Of a stretch of DNA of 64,000 bases, positions 55,678 to 64,000 are shown one piece after another. The notes beneath the pieces were generated by a model. That model saw only the letters and a list, made by a program, of their open reading frames with translations. It had not been told where the DNA came from and did no database searches. The stretch spans positions 372,001-436,000 of the forward strand of contig JAEKKJ010000016.1 in the NCBI GenBank assembly GCA_019510435.1, written 5' to 3'. Both the position numbers and the translations under genes were made by a program. The DNA is from Caulobacterales bacterium (GTDB lineage: Bacteria; Pseudomonadota; Alphaproteobacteria; Caulobacterales; Caulobacteraceae). The first letter of the stretch is position 1. Every line of letters starts with the position of its first letter.

Positions 55678-55686
55678 GACGGCGGC

Positions 55687-55715
55687 GCTTTAGCCGAACT
55701 TCCTTGCCGAGTCAC
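55687..55715 (-). promoter_or_regulatory. Putative promoter of the his leader-hisS-hisZ-hisG operon
   Basis: On the minus strand GTGACTC (55715-55709) and GCTAAAGC (55694-55687) are 14 bp apart and resemble the Caulobacter housekeeping consensus TTGAC-N10-14-GCTANAWC. The GAGTC in the -35 part is also a GANTC methylation site. It starts 9 bp after the araC-type gene stop. Confidence 0.5.
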
Positions 55716-55724
55716 GAACCGCGG

Positions 55725-56588
55725 TCAGCCCGCCCGCCGCGCGCAGGGCCGGCGCCAGGCGCTGGGCGAGACGCCAAAGGCCGTGCGGAACGTGGCGTTG
55801 AAGTGGGAGATGTCGTTGAAGCCGACGCCCAGCGCGATCGCGGTGATCGGCTCGGCGCTGTCCAGCAGCCGGTCCGCCGCCGCCCGCAGGCGCGCGCCGA
55901 TCAGGTACTGATGCGGCGTCTCGCCCAGGGTCTCGCGGAAGGCGCGGATGAAGTGGAAGCGGCTGAGCCCGGCCAGCGTCGCCATCTCCGCAAGGGTCAT
56001 GGGCTCGGCGAAGGCGGTGTCGAGGAAAGCCGCCACCTCGCGCATGCGCCGCCGCTCGGCGGTGGGCGCGGTCCGCCGGCGCAGTTCGCGACCGAGGCTG
56101 AGGGCGCGCGCCGTGACCTCAACCGCCAGTTCCTCCTGCGGGCCGTTCGCGGCGGCCAGCCGCCGGATCGCCGCATAGAGCGGGGCGGAGGCGCGGCCCG
56201 CGGCCACCGTGGCCACCGCGAAGGCCGCCTCCTTGCGCCCGCAGTCGTTGGCCACCTCGGCCAGCAGGCGCGCGTCCAGCGCCACCACGGCACGACGCAC
56301 GTCCTCGGTCCCGGGATAGCTGTAGCTGAACGCCTCCTCGGCGTTGCCGAGCAGCAGGGTCCCGGCCGCCGCCTCCGCCGCCCCGGTCGAGCCGCGGTAG
56401 TTTACCCGGCCCGAGAGCACCACGCCCAGCGAGGGGAAGGCGTAGCAACTCTCCAGCCGCCCGGCGCCCGGCAGGCTGTGGCAGCGCGTCTCCCCCGCCC
56501 CATAGAGACCGGCGTGCGACCGCAACTCCGGACCGCGGACCTCGATCCGGAAGGGTTCTGCCGCAGGGGCTGGAGCGGGCGCCGCCAT
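55725..56588 (-). CDS. AraC-family transcriptional regulator
   Basis: A 287-residue regulator: an N-terminal cupin-like ligand part (ETRCHSLPGAGRLESCYAFPSLGVVLSG) and a C-terminal double helix-turn-helix (PMTLAEMATLAGLSRFHFIRAFRETLGETPHQYL, then ITAIALGVGFNDISHFNATFRTAFGVSPSAWR). AAGGA lies 7 nt before the start. Divergent from the DoxX-like gene, which is the likely target. It ends 10 bp before the his promoter. Confidence 0.9.
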   Translation of the reverse strand: MAAPAPAPAAEPFRIEVRGPELRSHAGLYGAGETRCHSLPGAGRLESCYAFPSLGVVLSGRVNYRGSTGAAEAAAGTLLLGNAEEAFSYSYPGTEDVRRAVVALDARLLAEVANDCGRKEAAFAVATVAAGRASAPLYAAIRRLAAANGPQEELAVEVTARALSLGRELRRRTAPTAERRRMREVAAFLDTAFAEPMTLAEMATLAGLSRFHFIRAFRETLGETPHQYLIGARLRAAADRLLDSAEPITAIALGVGFNDISHFNATFRTAFGVSPSAWRRPCARRAG

Positions 56589-56693
56589 GGGCCGATCCTT
56601 CCCCTGGGTCAGGGAGCTTGGCAACCGCAATAAACCCCAAGTCGGCTCGCCACCCAGGCCGCAAGGTCGCCGCACAGTCGTTGGGGGAATCGG

Positions 56694-57419
56694 ATGGACC
56701 GCATCCGCGCGATCTATGGCCTGGGCGCGATCGGCCTCGGGATCACGGGCCTGGTGGTGGGCGGTTTCGCCCTGCAGTGGGAGCCCGTGCCCAAGGGCCT
56801 GGCGCTCTACCAGCCGCTGGCGTTCCTCGGCGCGGCCTGGCTGCTGGCGGGCGGGATCGCCTGCCTCTTCCGCCGGACCTCGGCCTGGGGGGCCTTGGCG
56901 CTGGCTGCGCAGTACGGGCTCTGGGTGCTGGCGCTGCACCTGCCGCGAGCCATCGGCCATCCGGCGGAGCTGGCCTCCTGGCAGGCGGTGGCCGAGAGCC
57001 TGGCGCTCTGCCTTGGCGGCGTCCTGGGCTGGGCGGCCCAGCGGGACGCCGCGCTGGTCCGGACCGTGGCGCAACGGCTCTTCGGCGTCTGCGGCCTGGT
57101 CTTCGGCGCCAGCCACTTCGTCTACGCCAAGTTCACCGCCGCCATGGTGCCGGGGATCTATCCGTTCCCGATGGCCTGGGTCTGGCTCACCGGGGCGGGT
57201 CACCTGGCCGCCGGCGCCAGCCTGCTGAGCGGCGTCCTCAGCCGGATGGCCGCCGCCGCGCTCACCGCCATGTTCGCGGTCTTCGTCCTGACCCTGCACG
57301 CGCCGCGGGTGGCCCACGCGCCCGCCGACCGGCTGGAATGGACGATGGCCTTCATCGCCCTGTCGCTGACCGGGGCGGCGTGGAACCTGTACGGCGCCCT
57401 GACCCCGCGCCAGACCTAG
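56694..57419 (+). CDS. DoxX-like membrane protein
   Basis: A 241-residue protein with about seven hydrophobic segments. Blocks such as QRLFGVCGLVFGASHFVYAKFTAAMVPGIYPFPMAWVWLTGAGHLAAGASLL fit the DoxX/DUF4267-type four-helix core, preceded by three more helices. Members are linked to redox or cell-envelope stress. It is divergent from the AraC gene and overlaps the ureohydrolase end by 4 bp. Confidence 0.7.
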   Translation: MDRIRAIYGLGAIGLGITGLVVGGFALQWEPVPKGLALYQPLAFLGAAWLLAGGIACLFRRTSAWGALALAAQYGLWVLALHLPRAIGHPAELASWQAVAESLALCLGGVLGWAAQRDAALVRTVAQRLFGVCGLVFGASHFVYAKFTAAMVPGIYPFPMAWVWLTGAGHLAAGASLLSGVLSRMAAAALTAMFAVFVLTLHAPRVAHAPADRLEWTMAFIALSLTGAAWNLYGALTPRQT

Positions 57420-58216
57420 CGGCCCGCGTCGGCGCTGATCCGGGCCGCCAGCTCCTTCAGCAGCTTGGCCGCCACCGTGGCCGTCATCCCATGGATGTCG
57501 CGGTCCGGATTGAGCTCGACGATGTCGCCGCCGATCACCGGCCCGGGCGTGCGCCAGATCACCGCCAGCGCCTCGCGCACCGTCAGCCCGCCCGGCTCGT
57601 GGTGCGACACCCCCGGCGCGAAGGCCGGATCCAGACCGTCCATGTCGATGGAGAGGTAGGTCGGCCCGCTCGGCAGGGCGGCCAGGCCGGCCTCGTGGTC
57701 CTCCGGCGCGAAGACCCGCACGCCGAAGCGCGCGACCTGGGCCTGGTGCTGGGCGTTCATCGTGCGGATGCCCAGCTGGGTCAGCCCCGCCGCCAGCCCG
57801 TTCTCCAGGATCCGCGCGAAGGGCGAGGCGTGGCTCAGCGGGTCGTCGTCTAAGTCGTCGTAAAGGTCGGGATGGGCGTCGATGTGGACGATCTGCGGCC
57901 CCTGCCCGCGCGCCGCGAAGAGCCCACGCAGGATCGGGTAGGTCACTGCGTGGTCGCCGCCGAGGAAGATCGCCGGTCCCTCGGCGAATGCCGCCCGCGC
58001 CGCCTCCACCGTGCGCTCGAAGTCGTCATCGCCGACGTCCAGGACGAGGTCTCCGAGGTCGCGCAGCACGCCGCCCACATCGAGACCGGTCGTGGCGGTC
58101 TGGTGGCTGGCGTCGGAACGCAGCGCCGCGCGGATCACCGCCGGCGCCTGGGCCGGGCCGCGCAGGAACGAGGAGTGCCGGTCGGTCGGCAGGCCGAGAA
58201 GCGCAACGGAGGTCAT
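57416..58216 (-). CDS. Ureohydrolase (agmatinase/arginase family)
   Basis: A 266-residue manganese enzyme. The three metal motifs are intact: GGDHAVTYP, IDAHPDLYDD and SIDMDGLDPAFAPGVSHHEPGG. The family splits guanidino compounds into urea and an amine; agmatinase, arginase, formimidoylglutamase and guanidinobutyrase cannot be told apart from this sequence. Start at MTSVALLGLP with GGA 5 nt before it on the plus strand reading (minus strand TCC). Confidence 0.85.
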   Translation of the reverse strand: MTSVALLGLPTDRHSSFLRGPAQAPAVIRAALRSDASHQTATTGLDVGGVLRDLGDLVLDVGDDDFERTVEAARAAFAEGPAIFLGGDHAVTYPILRGLFAARGQGPQIVHIDAHPDLYDDLDDDPLSHASPFARILENGLAAGLTQLGIRTMNAQHQAQVARFGVRVFAPEDHEAGLAALPSGPTYLSIDMDGLDPAFAPGVSHHEPGGLTVREALAVIWRTPGPVIGGDIVELNPDRDIHGMTATVAAKLLKELAARISADAGR

Positions 58217-58260
58217 GCGGCCAAGGTAGTCACGCCCGGCGGCCTTGGGGAGGCCCCCGC

Positions 58261-58740
58261 TCAGCCGCGCCGGCTCACCTGGTCCTTGTTCGCGGCCCGG
58301 GTCCTGGCGCCCTGGCCGCGCTCGGCCTCGGTCCGGACCGGGCGGCGGGTGTGGTTGGCCGAATAGGCCGCGCCCTCGTCCGCCGGCTCGCCCCATTCGG
58401 CCTGCGGGTTGTCGTCCTGGCCCAGCTTGTGGATATCGACATTGGCGGGTGTGCCGGCGCCCAGGTCGCCCTCGACGTCGCCCAGGCCGGCCTCGTCCCG
58501 GCCGAGGTTGGGGTCGAGGCCCCAGCCATCGCGGCGTTCGGCCTGCGCGGGCAGCGTGTCCGCGGCCGGCTCATCCAGGTCGCGGTCGAAGCTGCGCTGC
58601 TGCGGGGCGGTGGCGGACTGTTCGCGGCTGGGATCGCGGCCGGCGTCCATCTCGCGCTGGCCCTGGCCCAGCCCCTGTTCGCGGGCCCGGTTCGCCTGGA
58701 CCTCGTCGGTCGAGAAGGTGCGCTCGTTCGGGTCGGCCAT
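58261..58740 (-). CDS. Hydrophilic protein of unknown function
   Basis: A 159-residue protein starting MADPNERTFSTDEVQANRARE. It is highly charged, with Arg/Asp/Glu/Gln throughout and no hydrophobic segment, so probably disordered. No recognised domain. The frame is long and without stops on this strand, and the neighbouring zapE start is divergent, which supports a real gene. Function unknown. Confidence 0.6.
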   Translation of the reverse strand: MADPNERTFSTDEVQANRAREQGLGQGQREMDAGRDPSREQSATAPQQRSFDRDLDEPAADTLPAQAERRDGWGLDPNLGRDEAGLGDVEGDLGAGTPANVDIHKLGQDDNPQAEWGEPADEGAAYSANHTRRPVRTEAERGQGARTRAANKDQVSRRG

Positions 58741-58854
58741 GACTCTCTCCTTGTCGTCCACGTCCTGATCAACCCGGAGCTTCCGCGCCCGTTCCTTGCC
58801 CGCTTTGCCGCCGCTTCCTTGCGTCCGGCCGGCGGCGCGGCTAGGCCGGAGCCG

Positions 58855-59982
58855 ATGGCCTCCGCCCTGCAAGCCGCCTACGACGCGCGTCTGCGCGAGG
58901 GCGCGATCCAGCCCGACCCGGCCCAGGCCGCCGCCCTCGCCGAACTGGTGCGCCTGGAAGAGGACCTGGCCGACGAGGAGCCCGAGGGCGGCATCCTGGC
59001 CATGTTCCGCCACCGCCAGCTGGCCCGCCCCAAGGGCGTCTACCTCGTGGGGCCGGTGGGCCGCGGCAAGTCCATGCTGATGGACCTGTTTTACGAGACC
59101 GTCAGCGCCGGCAAGAAGCGCCGCACCCACTTCCACGTGTTCATGGGCGAGGTCCACCGGCTGATCGACGCCTGGCGCAAGGGCGACCGCGCCGCCCGCC
59201 GCGCCCGCTTCGGCCAGCACAAGGGCGACGATCCGATCCCGCCGGCAGCCGACGCCGTGGCGGCCCAGGCGCGCCTGCTCTGCTTCGACGAGTTCCAGGT
59301 CACCGACATCGCCGACGCCATGATCCTGGGCCGGCTGTTCGAGGCCTTGTTCGAGCGCGGCGTGGTGCTGGTGGCCACCTCCAACCGCCGCCCGGACGAA
59401 CTCTACCTGAACGGCATCAACCGCCAGCTCTTCCTGCCGTTCATCGATCTCCTGAAGCGCAAGGTGGAGGTGGTGGCCATCGCCGGGCCGCACGACTACC
59501 GCCTGGACCGGCTGCGCGCCGTCGGCACCTGGTTCTCGCCCATCGATCCTGACAACCAGCGCCAGGCCGCCGCCCTCTGGCGCGACATGCTGGGGCCCGA
59601 GGACGAGGAAGTGGGCGAGACGATCGAGGTGCTGGGCCGCAAGGTCCACTTCCCGCACGCCGTGGGCGGCCTGCTGCGCGCCAGCTTCGCCAGCCTCTGC
59701 TCGGTGGCGCTGGGCCCCAACGACTATGTGGGCATCGCGGCGCGCTTCCACACGGTCTTCCTGGAGGGCGTGCCGAAGCTGACGCCCGGCCGGCGCGAGG
59801 AGGCCCGCCGCTTCGTGGTGCTGATCGACGCGCTCTACGAGGCGCGCACCCACCTGATCGTCCTGGCCGAGGCCGAGCCGACCCTGCTCTATCCTGCGGG
59901 CGACGGCAGCTTCGAGTTCGAGCGCACCGCCTCGCGCCTGCAGGAGATGCGCTCGGCCGACTGGCTGGCCGATGCGCGGTAG
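58855..59982 (+). CDS. zapE: Cell division ATPase ZapE (AFG1-like)
   Basis: A 375-residue AAA-type ATPase with Walker A VGPVGRGKSMLMDLF, Walker B LLCFDEFQVTDIADA, and the family motifs VLVATSNRRPDELY and LNGINRQLFLPFI. The bacterial relative associates with the Z-ring late in constriction under stress. Start at MASALQAAY; an upstream in-frame extension lacks coding character. Confidence 0.93.
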   Translation: MASALQAAYDARLREGAIQPDPAQAAALAELVRLEEDLADEEPEGGILAMFRHRQLARPKGVYLVGPVGRGKSMLMDLFYETVSAGKKRRTHFHVFMGEVHRLIDAWRKGDRAARRARFGQHKGDDPIPPAADAVAAQARLLCFDEFQVTDIADAMILGRLFEALFERGVVLVATSNRRPDELYLNGINRQLFLPFIDLLKRKVEVVAIAGPHDYRLDRLRAVGTWFSPIDPDNQRQAAALWRDMLGPEDEEVGETIEVLGRKVHFPHAVGGLLRASFASLCSVALGPNDYVGIAARFHTVFLEGVPKLTPGRREEARRFVVLIDALYEARTHLIVLAEAEPTLLYPAGDGSFEFERTASRLQEMRSADWLADAR

Positions 59983-60012
59983 GTCGCGAGCCCCAACCGT
60001 GCCGATCCGGCC

Positions 60013-60852
60013 CTACCGGCCTTTGAACTCGGCCACGCGCTTTTCCATGAAGGCGCGCATGCCCTCCATGGCGTCCTCGGTGCGCAGCAGCGGCAGCAGC
60101 TGCAGGAACACGTGGTGCACGTGCTCGTCGAAACCCTCCGACAGCCCCATGCGCATCAGCCGCTTGGAGGCCTGCACCGCCAGCGGCGCATTGGCGGCGA
60201 TCTCCAGCGCCAGGGCCCGCGCGGCGCCGGCCACCTCGGCCTCCGGCACGGCCCGGGAGGCCAGGCCCAGCGCCACGCACTCGGCCGCGCTGAGGGTGCG
60301 CCCCGTGAAGATGATCTCGGCCGCCTTGGACCAGCCCAGCAGGCGCGGCAGCAGCCACGTCCCGCCGCTTTCGGGCACGATTCCGCGCTTGGTGAAGGCC
60401 GCCGCCATCTTGGCGCCCTGCGCCATGATCCGGATGTCGCAGCCGAGGGCGGTGTCCATGCCGTAGCCGGCCGCCGAGCCGTTCAGCGCGCAGATGGTCG
60501 GGGTTCCGAGGTTGAACAGCACGGTCGGCGGCGTCGCGCGCAGGTCCAGGTCGGTGGCCGCCGAGGCGCCCTCGAGCCCGGTCGAGCCTCCCTTGGCTCC
60601 GCGCAGGTCCAGCCCCGCGCAGAACGCCCGGCCGGTCCCGGTGAGCACGATGCAGCGCACCTCCGGGTCGCGGTCGGCCTTGAGCAGCAGCGACGTCAGC
60701 TGGTTCAGCATCGGCCCGGAGATGGTGTTCATCCGTTCCGGGCGGTTCAGGATCAGGGTCGCGACGTGGTCGGACACCTCATAGAGCACCTCGTCGCCGG
60801 CGTCGGTTGTTGCCATGGGGGCGGGCGCGGCCGCGCTGTCGGCGGGGGTCAT
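60013..60852 (-). CDS. Enoyl-CoA hydratase/isomerase family protein
   Basis: A 279-residue crotonase-fold enzyme. It has the oxyanion-hole block GRAFCAGLDLRG and the second block LNGSAAGYGMDTALGCDIRIM, with a Glu in the later KRGIVPESGGTWLLPRLLG. The CoA-bound substrate is unknown. GGAGGA lies 7 nt before the start at MTPADSAAA. Downstream of it lies the gap to zapE (30 bp). Confidence 0.9.
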   Translation of the reverse strand: MTPADSAAAPAPMATTDAGDEVLYEVSDHVATLILNRPERMNTISGPMLNQLTSLLLKADRDPEVRCIVLTGTGRAFCAGLDLRGAKGGSTGLEGASAATDLDLRATPPTVLFNLGTPTICALNGSAAGYGMDTALGCDIRIMAQGAKMAAAFTKRGIVPESGGTWLLPRLLGWSKAAEIIFTGRTLSAAECVALGLASRAVPEAEVAGAARALALEIAANAPLAVQASKRLMRMGLSEGFDEHVHHVFLQLLPLLRTEDAMEGMRAFMEKRVAEFKGR

Positions 60853-60930
60853 GGGGCGGTCCTCCGAAGATGTTGGCGCAAGCCTACGCCCTTGCCCCTG
60901 CGGCGCCTCAAGCGACAGCCCGGCCGCGCC

Positions 60931-61584
60931 TTATCGCGCGAGGGCCACGGTCGCGGCGGCCTCGTCCAGGCGCGGGCGCTCCTTGGCCCAGGCAGCCTCC
61001 GCCGCCGTATAGCGGGCCGTCAGCGCATCGACGTTCTTCTGCAGCGCCGGCCGCTCGGTCGTGAGGGTCACGCACCCCGCGTAGGCGCCCAGGGTCGCAT
61101 CCGCGCCGCAGGACGCCAGCGCGGCGTCCGCCTGGGCCACGAGACCTGCCTGGGCCTCGGCGAGGGCCGCCTGGCCTGCGGTGATGACGGCATGGGCCGC
61201 GTCGGCGTCGGCGCGCGCGGCGGCGATGGCCTTGGCGACCGCGGCCCGCTGGCCCTCGGGCGTGGCCTCGGCCTTGGCCGCCGAGGCCTGCGCCTTCTCG
61301 GCCGCCGCATGGATCTTCGCCTCGGCCTTGCCCGCCGCCGCCAGGTCCGCCGCCGCCTTGGCGTCGAAGGCCTGGGCCGCGCTCAGCGCCGCATCCACCG
61401 CCTCGGCCCCCTCGGGCGCGGCTGCGGGCGCGAGTGGCGCGACCGGCGCGGCGGCCGCCACGGGCGCAGGCTTGGGCGGTGGCGCGGGCGGGAGGGGGTG
61501 ATCCCCGCCCCCACGCGAGCAGCCCGCCAGCGCCAGCAAAGCCGCGCCGGTCAACACCTTCTGCAAACGCCCCATCGCTCTCAT
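60931..61584 (-). CDS. Lipoprotein of unknown function with a helical Ala-rich region
   Basis: A 217-residue protein: lipoprotein signal (MRAMGRLQKVLTGAALLALAGC), a Pro/Ala linker (PPAPPPKPAPVAAAAP), then a long helical, coiled-coil-like stretch rich in Ala and Lys/Glu (AKAAADLAAAGKAEAKIHAAAE). A Met 9 bp further is an equally plausible start. No enzymatic motif. Orphan lipoprotein; two of these lie in a row here. Confidence 0.65.
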   Translation of the reverse strand: MRAMGRLQKVLTGAALLALAGCSRGGGDHPLPPAPPPKPAPVAAAAPVAPLAPAAAPEGAEAVDAALSAAQAFDAKAAADLAAAGKAEAKIHAAAEKAQASAAKAEATPEGQRAAVAKAIAAARADADAAHAVITAGQAALAEAQAGLVAQADAALASCGADATLGAYAGCVTLTTERPALQKNVDALTARYTAAEAAWAKERPRLDEAAATVALAR

Positions 61585-61658
61585 GCCCTCGTGCGCTCCT
61601 TGCAGCCTGCGGATGGCAGTCCTCCGGCGCGCCACTGTCAAGGCACGGGCGCAGCGGC

Positions 61659-62165
61659 CTAGGGCTGGGTCGCCGGTGTGGCGGCGGCGACCGGCGTAGC
61701 GGCCGGCGCCGGCGACGGCGCCGCCTCGGCCTTGGTCTCCACCGCCTTCGGCGGGGCTGGGGCCTCCACGGGCTCCAGCTTCAGGCTCACCGGGTTCGGC
61801 GTCAGGTCCTGCGACGCGCCGCTGTACATGTCGACGCCCAGGCCGATCACGCCGCCCAGCAGCACATTGCCCGCCACGCCCGCGGCGCCGGCGTTTGCCG
61901 TCTTGTGGGTCACGTTCACGGTGGCGACCTTGTAGCCCGGCTTGGTGATGGTGGCGGTGAACTCCGACTTGCGCTTGATCTTGATGGCGCAGGGGGTGGC
62001 GGGACACTGGTGCCCGTTTGAGGTCTCGACCTTGGCGCCCACCGGCTCGGTGTTCACCACCCAGGCGTCGTCCGACCCGCGGGTGACGGTCGCGCAGGCC
62101 GCGAGCGACGACGCGGCGCACAGCACAGCGCTCACGCGCACGAGGCGCATGGGATTGAAATGCAT
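61659..62165 (-). CDS. PEGA-like lipoprotein
   Basis: A 168-residue lipoprotein: signal (MHFNPMRLVRVSAVLCAASSLAAC), then a PEGA-type small beta domain (VVNTEPVGAKVETSNGHQCPATPCAIKIKRKSEFTATITKPGYK) and a Pro/Ala tail. PEGA-type domains occur in cell-surface and stress lipoproteins; the role here is unknown. Confidence 0.75.
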   Translation of the reverse strand: MHFNPMRLVRVSAVLCAASSLAACATVTRGSDDAWVVNTEPVGAKVETSNGHQCPATPCAIKIKRKSEFTATITKPGYKVATVNVTHKTANAGAAGVAGNVLLGGVIGLGVDMYSGASQDLTPNPVSLKLEPVEAPAPPKAVETKAEAAPSPAPAATPVAAATPATQP

Positions 62166-62271
62166 GAGAAAACCCCCCAAAAACTAGCTTGACCTTGGCA
62201 TGCGTCACGCGGCGGCGCAATCGCGGGCTGTTACCCGCGACATTTCGCGCATGACGGCCCTGGCCTCGCCG

Positions 62272-62805
62272 TCAGGCGGCCGCGGTCAGCGCCGTATCGA
62301 CCATGATCTCGGCCGAAATGTCCTCCAGCGCCGCCTGCACCGCGTCCGCCGACAGCCCCGCCGGCAGCCGTAGCCGCGCCTCCAGGTGGAACAGGGCCGC
62401 GCCGGTCTGCGGCTCGGCGCCGATGCGCGTCTGGAAGGCCTCGATATTGACCGAAAGGCCGCTCAGCACCTCGCTCACCCGGCGCACGATCCCGGGCCGG
62501 TCCTGGCCGACCAGGCTGAGCTGCAGCGCCTCGCCCGCCGCGCCGACCGCCCCGACCGCCTCCTCCGCCGCCGCCGGTGCGATCCGCACCTCCAGGCCCT
62601 CGGCGTCCACCGCCTGCACCGCCGCACGCAGGTCCTCCAGCCGGTCCGCCTCCAGGGCCACCAGCACCGAGCCCACATAGAGCCCGCCCAGCCGGCTGAG
62701 ATGGCTCTCCAGCCAGTTGCCGCCCGCCGCCAGCACCGCCCCCGCCAGCGCCTGGGTCAGCCCCGGCCGGTCGCTGCCGCTGACGCTCAAGATCACCGAA
62801 GCCAC
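62272..62805 (-). CDS. Double-ACT domain protein (GcvR-like)
   Basis: A 177-residue protein of two ACT domains (ILSVSGSDRPGLTQALAGAVLAAGGNWLES and LQLSLVGQDRPGIVRRVSEVLSGLSVNIEAF). The glycine cleavage repressor GcvR has this layout. No helix-turn-helix is fused, so it is not a DNA binder by itself. The start is placed at the GTG 21 nt after the first TTG because AGGAGG lies 5 nt before it. Confidence 0.8.
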   Translation of the reverse strand: MASVILSVSGSDRPGLTQALAGAVLAAGGNWLESHLSRLGGLYVGSVLVALEADRLEDLRAAVQAVDAEGLEVRIAPAAAEEAVGAVGAAGEALQLSLVGQDRPGIVRRVSEVLSGLSVNIEAFQTRIGAEPQTGAALFHLEARLRLPAGLSADAVQAALEDISAEIMVDTALTAAA

Positions 62806-62904
62806 GGGCGCCTCCTGGGTTTGCAAGGGCCTGTGGGGTCAGCCAACGCGCCGACGCTGTCAAGGCGGGCCAGCGCCTGACGGACCAGCCGCCGCCGCGC
62901 CGCG

Positions 62905-63675
62905 CTAGATCCCGGCGTACCAGGCCCAGCCGTTCTGGATCGGTCCCAGCTTGCCTGGATCGTAGAAGCGATCCGTGGCCACGATCCGGTGGATGTACTT
63001 CAGGCTCTTGTAGCCCAGCTGGGTCTCCACCCGCAGCCGCACCGGCGCGCCATGGGCCACCGGCAGGTCGCCGCCGTTCATCCCGTAGGCGAGGATCGTC
63101 TGCGGATGCAGGGCGTCCAGCATGTCGATCCCGTCGGCGGTGGCGTCATAGGTGAAGAAGGTCAGGTAGCGGGCGCTGGGCAGCACGCCGGCCGCCTCCA
63201 GCACGGCCTTGAGCGGCGTGCCCGTCCATTGGGCGATGGCCGACCAGCCCTCCTCGCAGGTGTGTTTGGTAATCTGGCTGCGCTGCGGCAGGGCCTTGAG
63301 GTCGGCCAGAGAGAACGTCCGCGGCCGCGCCACCTTGCCCTCCACCGACAGCTTCCAGTCGGCGAAGCCCCCGGCGCGCAGCCGGTCGAACGCCGCCCCG
63401 CCCTGCGGCTGGAACAGCGGCTCGGCGGAGTTGGCCGGGTTGGTGGTGCCGATCGCCAGGATCGAGGTGATCTCGCTGTGGTCGTACTCGCGCACCAGGC
63501 CGCGCCGCGGCATCAGCCGGCGGAACGCGCCGTAGGTGAAGGCGTCGCCCATCCGCAGCACATCGCCATAGCTGGGCGGGCCGTCCGAACAGCCGGCCAG
63601 GCTCAGTCCCCCCAGCCCGGCCAGGCCGGTGATCAGTGATCGCCGCGCAAGAACGCCTCCGCCGTTACTCGCCAT
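62905..63675 (-). CDS. Molybdopterin-dependent oxidoreductase (sulfite oxidase family)
   Basis: A 256-residue exported protein. RRSLITGLAGLGGLSLAGC combines a twin-Arg motif with a lipobox-like Cys. The Mo-cofactor domain shows KHTCEEGWS with the Cys ligand, and LPVAHGAPVRLRVETQLGYKSLKYI near the end. Related to YedY/MsrP and SorT-like proteins. The cytochrome b partner follows with an 11-bp overlap. The substrate is not readable. Confidence 0.85.
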   Translation of the reverse strand: MASNGGGVLARRSLITGLAGLGGLSLAGCSDGPPSYGDVLRMGDAFTYGAFRRLMPRRGLVREYDHSEITSILAIGTTNPANSAEPLFQPQGGAAFDRLRAGGFADWKLSVEGKVARPRTFSLADLKALPQRSQITKHTCEEGWSAIAQWTGTPLKAVLEAAGVLPSARYLTFFTYDATADGIDMLDALHPQTILAYGMNGGDLPVAHGAPVRLRVETQLGYKSLKYIHRIVATDRFYDPGKLGPIQNGWAWYAGI

Positions 63676-64000
63676 GGCGCCGCCCCCAGGTGATGGCCCG
63701 CAGCTGCGCCCCCGCCCCGGTCAGGACCACCATCGCCAGGTGGACCAGCAGGAACAGGATCAGGGCGCAGAGGAGCAGGAAATGGATCGAGCGGGCGGAC
63801 TGCGAGCCGCCCATGATCGTCGGCAGCCACGGCCAGGCCGCGCCCACCGTCGGCGACATGGCCAGGCCGCTCAGGATCATCACTGGCAGGGCGACCAGCG
63901 CCACCAGGCCATAGGCGAGCTTCTGCAGCACATTATAGGGCGGCCCGCCCGCTGCGCGCGGCAGGGGCAGCCGCAGGTGCGCGCGGATGTCCTGCCACAG
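63665..64000 (-). CDS. Cytochrome b561-type membrane protein, N-terminus cut by window edge
   Basis: The open frame enters from the window edge (112 codons visible). NVLQKLAYGLVALVALPVMILSGLAMSPT and IHFLLLCALILFLLVHLAMVVL are two typical b-type cytochrome helices, with a His in HFLLLC and H of LVHLAM as haem ligands. It would pass electrons between quinone and the neighbouring molybdopterin enzyme, with which it overlaps by 11 bp. Confidence 0.78.
   Translation of the reverse strand: MWQDIRAHLRLPLPRAAGGPPYNVLQKLAYGLVALVALPVMILSGLAMSPTVGAAWPWLPTIMGGSQSARSIHFLLLCALILFLLVHLAMVVLTGAGAQLRAITWGRRHGE

Overview
This window looks like chromosomal DNA of a Caulobacteraceae-type alphaproteobacterium, perhaps Phenylobacterium or Caulobacter. 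That is inferred from the high GC with strong G/C third-position bias, several large TonB-dependent receptors, the block dnaX-ybaB-recR with the SRP RNA gene beside dnaX, the order hisS-hisZ-hisG, a putA/Lrp-type divergent pair, GANTC and CtrA-like motifs at the nrd genes, and a Caulobacter-style promoter in front of the his genes. No phage, integron, CRISPR array or rRNA/tRNA gene was seen.

Layout. 1-5.8 kb: an exported CHAT (caspase-like) protein, cut by the window edge, divergent from an exported Deg/trypsin-like protease with a calcium-loop tail, then a GAF-PAS hybrid histidine kinase. 5.9-12 kb: housekeeping genes def, rmuC, an ICMT-like methyltransferase, recR, an exported NTF2-like protein, ybaB, dnaX and the SRP RNA gene. 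12-20 kb: a TPR-sulfotransferase with a TonB-dependent receptor, then a RoxA-like dihaem cytochrome c with a membrane protein of unknown function. 20-26.5 kb: an SDR, a YghU-like GST, nudC, a REP-associated transposase inside its own palindromes, pheA-kdsB and a membrane-bound cytochrome c. 26.5-33 kb: a low-GC gene with a possible HEPN motif, and nrdB and nrdA separated by two unrelated genes but sharing regulatory motifs. 33-38 kb: an SLC13 transporter, a shortened FAD oxidoreductase, a DUF418 protein and a small membrane protein. 38-46 kb: putA/putR, a DUF559 nuclease embedded in a repeat family, an OmpA protein with 31 consecutive prolines and a Kef-type antiporter. 46-51.4 kb: a probable copper-uptake operon (DUF2946, TonB receptor, PCu(A)C chaperone), then an M13 peptidase. 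51.8-55.7 kb: hisG-hisZ-hisS preceded by a short ORF with seven His codons that looks like a leaderless attenuation peptide. 55.7-64 kb: an AraC regulator with a DoxX-like protein, a ureohydrolase, zapE, an enoyl-CoA hydratase, two lipoproteins, a double-ACT protein, and a molybdopterin oxidoreductase with its cytochrome b partner, which runs off the end.

Most attention-worthy: (1) the histidine leader peptide and hairpin controlling hisS together with hisZG; (2) the divergent exported CHAT/trypsin pair whose start codons overlap; (3) the transposase and the DUF559 nuclease, whose C-termini are both written by the repeats that surround them; (4) the low-GC HEPN-like gene placed 10 bp after nrdB; (5) the RoxA-like cytochrome and its unknown membrane partner. 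Intergenic spaces carry at least five families of long inverted repeats, some present at more than one locus. All functional calls come from reading motifs in the sequence; no database search was run.
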